64,000 bases of DNA, taken from assembly GCF_030499575.1 (NCBI RefSeq), contig NZ_JASTLC010000001.1, forward strand, positions 6,286,001-6,350,000. Direction: 5' to 3'. Each line of letters begins with the position of its first letter. The first letter of the stretch is position 1. Positions 16,874 through 23,782 of this stretch are shown here, piece by piece. Position numbers and translations under genes: made by a program. Under the pieces are notes generated by a model that did no database searches, had not been told where the DNA came from, and worked only from the letters and a program-made list of their open reading frames with translations. This DNA is from Streptomyces sp. DG2A-72. GTDB lineage: Bacteria; Actinomycetota; Actinomycetes; Streptomycetales; Streptomycetaceae.

Positions 16874-16886
16874 CGTGGTGCACGGT
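16864..16886 (+). promoter_or_regulatory. PafBC-type promoter of the MoxR operon (weaker -10)
   Basis: TTGTCAGTG (16864-16872), 8 bases, CACGGT (16881-16886). The upstream half is perfect; the -10 half differs from TANNNT at its first base. RNA would start about 16893, giving a 37-nt leader with a ribosome-binding site. Confidence 0.6.
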
Positions 16887-16929
16887 GGACACCAGATCCG
16901 AACCGGCCGAGCTGGAGGGGGCCTCAGCC

Positions 16930-18081
16930 ATGTCTGTGACCGTGGAACCGTCGTCCGTCGAAGTGCCTGAGAACACGTCCGCGCAAGATTCCGCGCAGGA
17001 AGCGGAGCCGCTGCGCCCGCACGCCGAGGACGCCTTCGCCACCGAACTCGCCGCACTGGCCGCGCAGGACGACCGTCCGCGCCCGGCCCGCTGGAAGATG
17101 TCGCCGTGGGCCGTCGCCACGTATCTCCTCGGCGGCACCCTGCCGGACGGCACGGTGATCACACCGAAGTACGTCGGCCCGCGCCGCATCGTCGAGGTCG
17201 CCGTCACCACACTCGCCACCGACCGCGCCCTGCTGCTGCTCGGCGTGCCCGGCACCGCCAAGACCTGGGTCTCCGAGCATCTGGCCGCGGCGGTCAGCGG
17301 CGACTCGACCCTGCTCGTGCAGGGCACGGCGGGCACGCCGGAGGAGGCGATCCGATACGGCTGGAACTACGCGCAGTTGCTCGCGCACGGCCCGAGCCGC
17401 GACGCCCTCGTGCCCAGCCCCGTCATGCGGGCCATGGCGGAGGGGATGACCGCCCGCGTCGAGGAGCTGACCCGTATCCCGGCCGACGTCCAGGACACGC
17501 TCATCACGATCCTGTCCGAGAAGACGCTGCCGATACCGGAGCTGGGGCAGGAGGTGCAGGCGGTCCGTGGCTTCAACCTGATCGCCACGGCCAACGACCG
17601 CGACCGCGGGGTCAACGACCTGTCCAGCGCCCTGCGCCGTCGCTTCAACACCGTCGTGCTGCCGCTGCCGGAGAGTGTCGAGGCCGAGGTCGACATCGTC
17701 TCGCGTCGCGTGGACCAGATCGGACGCTCCCTCGACCTGCCGTCCGTGCCGGACGGCGTCGACGAGATCCGTCGCGTCGTCACGGTCTTTCGCGAACTGC
17801 GCGCCGGGGTCACCTCCGACGGCCGTACGAAGGTGAAGTCGCCCAGCGGCACGTTGTCCACCGCCGAGGCCATCTCCGTCGTCACGAGCGGGCTGGCGCT
17901 GGCCGCCCACTTCGGCGACGGCGTGCTGCGGGCCGGTGACGTCGCCGCGGGCATCCTCGGCGCCGTCGTCCGTGACCCGGCGGCCGACCGGGTCATCTGG
18001 CAGGAGTACCTGGAGGCGGTCGTCCGCGAGCGCGACGGCTGGAAGGACTTCTACCGGGCATGCCGGGAGGTGAGCGCGTGA
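16930..18081 (+). CDS. MoxR-family AAA+ ATPase (YehL-like)
   Basis: 383 aa from ATG 16930 (MSVTVEPSS), chosen for GGAGGGG 9 nt upstream. AAA+ motifs are in order: Walker A GVPGTAKT, a Walker B-like strand ending near VQDTLITILSEKTL, sensor 1 LIATANDRDRG and Arg-finger region SALRRRFN. The N-terminal 45 residues are acidic and Ser/Glu-rich. MoxR ATPases work with vWA proteins as chaperone-like remodellers. Here the partner vWA gene is two genes on, as in E. coli yehL-yehM-yehP. The stop overlaps the next start (GTGA), so translation is coupled. Confidence 0.93.
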   Translation: MSVTVEPSSVEVPENTSAQDSAQEAEPLRPHAEDAFATELAALAAQDDRPRPARWKMSPWAVATYLLGGTLPDGTVITPKYVGPRRIVEVAVTTLATDRALLLLGVPGTAKTWVSEHLAAAVSGDSTLLVQGTAGTPEEAIRYGWNYAQLLAHGPSRDALVPSPVMRAMAEGMTARVEELTRIPADVQDTLITILSEKTLPIPELGQEVQAVRGFNLIATANDRDRGVNDLSSALRRRFNTVVLPLPESVEAEVDIVSRRVDQIGRSLDLPSVPDGVDEIRRVVTVFRELRAGVTSDGRTKVKSPSGTLSTAEAISVVTSGLALAAHFGDGVLRAGDVAAGILGAVVRDPAADRVIWQEYLEAVVRERDGWKDFYRACREVSA

Positions 18082-20585
18082 ACGACAAGGGCGGGGGTGC
18101 TGCCGCAGGGCCACTGCTTCTCGGCGTACGGCATCACGGGCCCGGCTCGGCTCGCGCCGTGCGGGCGGCGCTGGACGCGGCCCAGCCGCGGGTCGTACTG
18201 ATCGAGGGCCCGCCCGAGGCCGACACCCTGATCTCGCTGGCCGCCGACGAGGAGATGCGGCCACCGGTCGCCCTCCTGGCCCACGCCGTGGACGAGCCCG
18301 GCCGTTCGGCGTTCTGGCCGCTGGCCGAGTTCTCCCCGGAGTGGGTCGCGATCCGCTGGGCCCTGGAACACGAAGTACCGGCCCGCTTCATCGACTTGCC
18401 GGCCACGCACACGCTGGTGTGGGAGCGGGATGCGGAGGCCGGGGCCGGGGGCGGGAGTGAGGGCGCCGGGCCTGCTGAGCAGGGAGAGAGGTCCGAAGAA
18501 GCTGCGGAGGGCTCGGGGGCTGAGGGTCGCGCCTCTGGCGCAGGAGACGAGGAGGAGCCGCGCGGTGATGTAGGAGCCGAGGGTGAGCGGGGCCCAGGTT
18601 CTGAGGAGGCGCAGGCGCCCACCGTCGCAGACGTCCGTGTCGACCCGCTGGCCGTGCTTGCCGAAGCCGCCGGTTATGACGACCCCGAGCGGTGGTGGGA
18701 GGACGTCGTCGAGCACCGCGGGGTCGGGGAGAGGGACGCGTTCGCGCCGTTCGTCGTGCTGGAAGAGGCGATGGGGGCGCTGCGGGAGGTGTACGGGACC
18801 GGGGGGCATGACCGGGATCTCGTGCGGGAGGCGTATATGCGGCTCCAAGTGCGGTCGGCGCAGCGTGAGTTCGGGGACGGGGTGGCCGTGGTGTGCGGGG
18901 CCTGGCACGTGCCCGCGCTGCGGCAGAAGGCTGCCGTCTCCGCCGACCGGGCGCTGCTGAAGGGGCTGCCCAAGGTCAAGGTGGACATGACCTGGGTGCC
19001 GTGGACGCACCGCAGGCTGGCGCGGGTCAGCGGATACGGCGCGGGCATCGACTCGCCGGGCTGGTACGGGCATCTGTTCGGCGCGCCGGACCGGCCGGTC
19101 GAGCGGTGGCTGACGAAGGTCGCGGGGCTGCTGCGCGCCGAGGACCGGCTCGTCTCCTCGGCTCATGTCATCGAGGCGGTACGGCTGGCGGAGACGCTCG
19201 CCGCGATGCGCGGACGTCCACTGCCCGGGCTGAGCGAGACGACCGACGCCGTACGGGCGGTGATGTGCGAGGGCTCGGACGTGCCGCTGGCGCTGGTGCA
19301 CGACCGGCTGGTTGTGGGCGATGTGCTGGGGGAGGTGCCGCAGTCGGCGCCCGCGGTGCCGTTGCAGCGGGACCTCGACCGGATCCAGCGTCGGCTGCGG
19401 CTCAAACCGGAGGCGCTGGAGCGGGAGTTGGAGCTCGACCTGCGCAAGGAGACCGACGCCGGACGCAGCAGGCTGCTGCACCGGCTGCGGCTGCTGGGCG
19501 TCGAGTGGGGTGATCCGGCGGCGTCGCGGGGCAGTACGGGTACGTTCCGGGAGACGTGGCGGCTGCGGTGGGAGCCGGAGCTGGCCGTCCGGGTCGCCGA
19601 GGCGGGGGTGTGGGGGACGACCGTGCTCGCCGCCGCGACCGCCAAGGCGGAAGCCGACGCCGTGGCAGCGCAGGGCCTCGCCGAGGTCACCGCGCTCGCC
19701 GAGCGGTGCCTGCTGGCCGAACTGCCGGACGCGCTGCCCACGGTGATGCGGATCCTCGCCGACCGGGCCGCCCTGGACTCCGACGTCGGCCATCTCGCCC
19801 AGGCCCTGCCCGCCCTGGTCCGCTCCCTGCGGTACGGCGACGTGCGCGGCACGGACACCAGCGCGCTGGCCGAGGTCGCGGCGGGCCTCGCCGAACGGAT
19901 CTTCGTCGGCCTGCCTCCGGCGTGCGCCGCGCTCGACGCCGACGCGGCGGAGGAGATGCGGCGCCATGTGGACGCCGTGCACGGGGCGGTGGGGCTGCTG
20001 GGCGACGCTTCCGCGCCGGGCCACGGTGACCTGCGGGTTCGCTGGCGGTCGGTGCTGCGGGTGCTGTCGGGACGGGACACCGTGCCCGGCGTCGTCCGGG
20101 GGCGTGCGGTGCGGTTGCTGCTGGACGAAGGGGAGTTGGGGCAGGACGAGGCGGCACGGCTCATGGGGCTCGTGCTGTCGCCGGGGACAGCACCGGCGGA
20201 CGGGGCCGCGTGGATCGAGGGGTTCGTCGGCGGCGGTTCGGGCGGGGGGATGCTCCTCGTCCACGACGAGCGGTTGCTCGGGCTGGTCGACGCCTGGCTG
20301 ACGGGGGTGCCGGCGGAGGCGTTCACGGACGTACTGCCGCTGCTGCGGCGGACGTTCTCGGCGTACGAGCCGGGGGTGCGGCGGACCCTCGGCGAACTGG
20401 TCCGGCGCGGACCGGGGGCGCGGGGGAGCGTGGCGGCCGTCGGCTCCGGGATACCCGGGTTCGCAGCCGACCTGGACATGGCGCGCGCGGACGCGGTGCT
20501 GCCGGTGGTGCGGCTGCTGCTGGGGCTGGATGACGGCGATCACCCGAGCGCCGACGACAACGACCTTGTGGGGGTGGGGAGATGA
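18078..20585 (+). CDS. DUF5682 protein (YehM-like)
   Basis: 835 aa from GTG 18078, which overlaps the MoxR stop and has GGGAGGTG 7 nt upstream. The N-terminus carries the family signature GVRHHGPGSAR then VVLIEGPPEAD, and later a GAWHVPAL block. This Gly/Glu/His pattern recalls the TraB/ChaN/EreA hydrolase-like fold (inference from motifs only). Residues about 125-180 are a Gly/Glu low-complexity insert (EGAGPAEQGERSEEAAEGSG). The C-terminal two thirds are helical and Leu/Val/Arg-rich. It always goes with MoxR and vWA genes in this cluster type. Biochemical role unknown. Confidence 0.88.
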   Translation: MNDKGGGAAAGPLLLGVRHHGPGSARAVRAALDAAQPRVVLIEGPPEADTLISLAADEEMRPPVALLAHAVDEPGRSAFWPLAEFSPEWVAIRWALEHEVPARFIDLPATHTLVWERDAEAGAGGGSEGAGPAEQGERSEEAAEGSGAEGRASGAGDEEEPRGDVGAEGERGPGSEEAQAPTVADVRVDPLAVLAEAAGYDDPERWWEDVVEHRGVGERDAFAPFVVLEEAMGALREVYGTGGHDRDLVREAYMRLQVRSAQREFGDGVAVVCGAWHVPALRQKAAVSADRALLKGLPKVKVDMTWVPWTHRRLARVSGYGAGIDSPGWYGHLFGAPDRPVERWLTKVAGLLRAEDRLVSSAHVIEAVRLAETLAAMRGRPLPGLSETTDAVRAVMCEGSDVPLALVHDRLVVGDVLGEVPQSAPAVPLQRDLDRIQRRLRLKPEALERELELDLRKETDAGRSRLLHRLRLLGVEWGDPAASRGSTGTFRETWRLRWEPELAVRVAEAGVWGTTVLAAATAKAEADAVAAQGLAEVTALAERCLLAELPDALPTVMRILADRAALDSDVGHLAQALPALVRSLRYGDVRGTDTSALAEVAAGLAERIFVGLPPACAALDADAAEEMRRHVDAVHGAVGLLGDASAPGHGDLRVRWRSVLRVLSGRDTVPGVVRGRAVRLLLDEGELGQDEAARLMGLVLSPGTAPADGAAWIEGFVGGGSGGGMLLVHDERLLGLVDAWLTGVPAEAFTDVLPLLRRTFSAYEPGVRRTLGELVRRGPGARGSVAAVGSGIPGFAADLDMARADAVLPVVRLLLGLDDGDHPSADDNDLVGVGR

Positions 20586-20872
20586 CGACCGACCGGTTGA
20601 GCGAGCTGAGGGAGCCGAGGGAGCCGAGGGGGCGGGCCGAAGCGGTGAACGCGGTCATGGGTACGGGTGGTGGGCAAGCGCTCCTGGTGGCGGACGGTCC
20701 GAGGACGACCGTGCGGGTGATGCCGCTCTGGGCGCGGCCCGGGACGGGACGGCCTGCGGCGGGACAGCGGCCTGTGACGGGACTGCCTGCGACGGGACTG
20801 CCTGCGGTGGGACAGCGGCCTGTGACGGGGCGGCCTGTGGCGGGGCGGGCTCTCACGGGGGTGGGCGTATGA
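20582..20872 (+). CDS. 96-residue ORF coupled between DUF5682 and vWA genes
   Basis: ATG 20582 overlaps the DUF5682 stop and its own stop overlaps the vWA start (ATGA at both ends), filling exactly the 280-bp gap in the operon. The N-terminal half (GTGGGQALLVADGPRTTVRV) looks folded. The C-terminal half is a repeat of PVTGLPATGLPAVGQR type, encoded by imperfect tandem repeats of CCTGTGACGGGACTG. No family recognised. It may be a real small subunit, a translational bridge, or a shrunken remnant. Confidence 0.5.
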   Translation: MTTDRLSELREPREPRGRAEAVNAVMGTGGGQALLVADGPRTTVRVMPLWARPGTGRPAAGQRPVTGLPATGLPAVGQRPVTGRPVAGRALTGVGV

Positions 20873-22032
20873 CGACCGAGGCGATGGACCCGGCGCAGGA
20901 GCGGTTGCGGCGGTGGCGGCTGGTGCTCGGGGGCGACGCGGCCGACGGCACCGGATGCACGCTGGCCGGGCAGGACGCCGCGATGGACGGGGCGCTCTCC
21001 GCGCTCTATGGGCAGGGGGACAAACCGCGGACGGGGCGGGACCGTTCGGCGGGCCTGGGTGCGTCGGCACCGTCCGTGGCGCGCTGGCTCGGGGACATCC
21101 GGACGTACTTCCCCTCCTCCGTCGTGCAGGTGATGCAGCGTGACGCCATCGACCGGCTCGGCCTCGCCACGTTGCTGCTCGAGCCGGAGATGCTGGAGGC
21201 GGTGGACGCGGACGTGCATCTCGTCGGCACGCTGCTCTCGCTGAACAAGGCGATGCCGGAGACCACGAAGGAGACGGCACGGGCGGTCGTGCGCAAGGTC
21301 GTCGAGGATCTCGAGAAGCGGCTCGCCAGCCGCACCCGGGCCACGCTCACCGGCGCCCTCGACCGCAGCGCACGCGTCAACCGACCCCGCCACCATGACA
21401 TCGACTGGAACCGCACGATCGCGGCCAACCTCAAGCACTACCTGCCCGAGTACCGGACGATCGTGCCCGAGCGGCTCATCGGATACGGGCGTGCCTCCCA
21501 GTCAGTGAAGAAGGAGGTCATCCTCTGCATCGACCAGTCGGGGTCGATGGCGGCCTCGGTCGTCTACGCGTCGGTGTTCGGGGCGGTGCTGGCGTCGATG
21601 CGGTCGATCAGTACGCGGCTCGTCGTCTTCGACACGGCCGTCGTCGACCTCACGGACCAGCTCGACGATCCGGTCGATGTGCTCTTCGGCACGCAACTCG
21701 GCGGCGGTACCGACATCAACCGGGCGCTCGCGTACTGCCAGTCGCAGATCACCCGGCCCGCGGAGACGGTGGTCGTGCTGATCAGCGACCTGTACGAGGG
21801 AGGCATACGGAACGAGATGCTCAAGCGGGTCGCGGCGATGAAGGGGTCGGGGGTGCAGTTCGTGACGCTTCTCGCGCTGTCGGACGAGGGGGCGCCCGCG
21901 TATGACCGGGAGCACGCGGCCGCACTCGCGGCGCTGGGCGCGCCCGCCTTCGCGTGCACGCCGGATCTGTTCCCCGAGGTGATGGCTGCAGCGATCGAGA
22001 AGCGGCCGTTGCCGGTTCCGGACAGCGCATGA
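20869..22032 (+). CDS. vWA-domain protein (YehP/CoxE-like), MoxR partner
   Basis: 387 aa from ATG 20869; the open frame extends upstream but that part is the repeat region of another ORF. The N-terminal 180 residues are helical, and the vWA domain begins near residue 210 with a complete MIDAS: CIDQSGSM (DxSxS), then the Thr in GGGTDINRAL and the Asp in LISDLYEGG. It fits YehP/CoxE-type vWA proteins that act as metal-dependent adaptors for a MoxR ATPase. Last gene of the rightward operon. Confidence 0.93.
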   Translation: MTTEAMDPAQERLRRWRLVLGGDAADGTGCTLAGQDAAMDGALSALYGQGDKPRTGRDRSAGLGASAPSVARWLGDIRTYFPSSVVQVMQRDAIDRLGLATLLLEPEMLEAVDADVHLVGTLLSLNKAMPETTKETARAVVRKVVEDLEKRLASRTRATLTGALDRSARVNRPRHHDIDWNRTIAANLKHYLPEYRTIVPERLIGYGRASQSVKKEVILCIDQSGSMAASVVYASVFGAVLASMRSISTRLVVFDTAVVDLTDQLDDPVDVLFGTQLGGGTDINRALAYCQSQITRPAETVVVLISDLYEGGIRNEMLKRVAAMKGSGVQFVTLLALSDEGAPAYDREHAAALAALGAPAFACTPDLFPEVMAAAIEKRPLPVPDSA

Positions 22033-22168
22033 CGACGGGAGGGAAGGGGGGCGAAGTCGGTTCGCTGACGATTTGTCGACCGACTTCGGCCAGCAAATGG
22101 GACATGTGTACCCATCGGTGTCGAGGGGGCTTGCGTAACCTCGGGAGGCGCGTGCAAGGATCGAGGCC

Positions 22169-23464
22169 TTGTCAGCGGTGCGCCGCGCCCCGCTTGCCCG
22201 CATGCGTCGCGCCGACTTGTCGCTCGTTCCGCCGCACGGGAGGACCCACCCCCTCTTGACCTTCTCAGCAGCCCTGTCCGGTGCCGCTCTGCGTGTCATG
22301 CGCACAGCGGCCGGGCGGCGTGCGCTGCAACTGGCGCTGCTGGTGTGTGGGTTGTTCGCGCTCGGACTGCTCTACGGGGAGCAGGCGCACGCGACGGACG
22401 GGGTGACTTCGACGACCTCGGCCGAAGCCGTGCGGCAAACGGAGCCGGGGGGCGGAGTCCTGGCGGCGACGCGGGCTACGGCCGGGCGGTTGGGGAGTCC
22501 GTCGGCCGAGCGTGCGGACGAGCCGGCTGGTGATGCCATAGAGGCCGTAGGCTCCGACGCGGACTCCTTCGAAGCGGACTCCTCCAAGTCGGCCTCCCCC
22601 GAGCCCAACCCCTCCGAGGCCAACTCCCCTGAGGTTAACTCCTCCGAGGCCAACTCCCCTGAGGTCAACTCCTCCGAGGCCGACTCCCCCGAAGTCACCG
22701 TTCCCCAGCGCCCCCAGGCCGACAAGGCACTCCCTCAGCCGCGCACCCCCAGGCCCGCCGATCGCATACTCCGGCCGGTGACCGAGGATGTCGTCGCGCC
22801 GGTCACCGAACGGGTCGTCAGGCCCGTGACCGAGGAGGTCGTCGGATCCGTGGACGAGCGGGTCGTGCGGCCGGTCGGCGATCTGGTGGGGGGTGTGACC
22901 GAGGGGCTGGCCGAGGCGCGGTGGAACATACCGCCGCTGTCGTTGCCGCCGTCCCTGCCGGTGACGCCCGAGTCGCCGGTGCTGCCGGAATTCCCGGGTG
23001 CCCTGCTGCCTGGGCTGCCCGAACTGCCCCTTCTGCCGGTGCTTCCGGGGCAGTCGCTCCCCGCACCGGTCACGTCGACACCGCAGCCGGCGCCGGACGC
23101 GGGCGTGGACGGCAAGGCGATGGGTGACGGCGCCTCCGAGCAACGTACGGACGGGGCAGCGGCCGTGATGTACGGCCCGATGTTCGTCGCCGACGTGACG
23201 CCGGCCGGCGATGCGACGCATGCCGTCGGGCATCGTGTCCAGCCCACCGAGTACGCGCCTGACCAGCAGGCTCCCGGGGGTGATCCGGGTGGTGCGCTGG
23301 GCAACCGTTCGGCGGCCGACAACGGCGCCTCGCGGCACGGCGATGCGCATGCCGTCGCGCTGCACCACCGGGCGCCGCTGAGGCTGATGGCCGGTGCCGC
23401 CGCTCGTCATGACGCGGGCGAGACCCGGGACAGGCACCCGGACATTCCCGTCTCCCCGGCATAA
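22169..23464 (+). CDS. Secreted/anchored Ser-Pro-Glu repeat protein
   Basis: 431 aa from TTG 22169 (AAGGA 8 nt upstream); ATG 22298, just before the hydrophobic segment LQLALLVCGLFALGLLYG, is possible. After the membrane or signal segment comes a spacer with four imperfect SPEVNSSEAN repeats, a block of repeated PVTEDVV / PVTERVV / PVTEEVV sequence, and a Pro/Leu-rich segment (PELPLLPVLPGQ). The C-terminal 130 residues are Ala/His/Gly-rich without motif. It resembles a wall-spanning or surface stalk. No known family; the next gene is another repeat-rich exported protein. Confidence 0.72.
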   Translation: MSAVRRAPLARMRRADLSLVPPHGRTHPLLTFSAALSGAALRVMRTAAGRRALQLALLVCGLFALGLLYGEQAHATDGVTSTTSAEAVRQTEPGGGVLAATRATAGRLGSPSAERADEPAGDAIEAVGSDADSFEADSSKSASPEPNPSEANSPEVNSSEANSPEVNSSEADSPEVTVPQRPQADKALPQPRTPRPADRILRPVTEDVVAPVTERVVRPVTEEVVGSVDERVVRPVGDLVGGVTEGLAEARWNIPPLSLPPSLPVTPESPVLPEFPGALLPGLPELPLLPVLPGQSLPAPVTSTPQPAPDAGVDGKAMGDGASEQRTDGAAAVMYGPMFVADVTPAGDATHAVGHRVQPTEYAPDQQAPGGDPGGALGNRSAADNGASRHGDAHAVALHHRAPLRLMAGAAARHDAGETRDRHPDIPVSPA

Positions 23465-23782
23465 GGCAGGCCTCCCCCCGCCGTAGACCTGCCGCGCGGG
23501 GGCGGACCAGGTCTGCCCTCCCGTCCGGACACCCCTCCGATCTCCGGGCGGAAGCCGCCGGAGCCGTATCGGCACCTGTCATCGCATCCGGATCCACATC
23601 CGCGTCCACCGGTTCACTCTCCCCGGACCGTGCCGGACGGACGGAATGGCGGACCGACGGACGCGAGCGGGTGCGGCGGCGACGGTCATGTCCCCAGCCT
23701 CCCGAAGTGCCTTGAGTTCCAAGGGCTTCGGGGCTCCCCAGGGTCGTTCGAGCCCTCAAGGATCTAAGGATCTGACGCACGT
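23465..23782. other. 318-bp intergenic region
   Basis: No gene seen. It holds the promoter and leader of the repeat protein that starts at 23783; an AAGGATCTAAGGATCTG direct repeat lies just upstream, its second copy serving as a distant ribosome-binding site. No further motif recognised. Confidence 0.4.
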
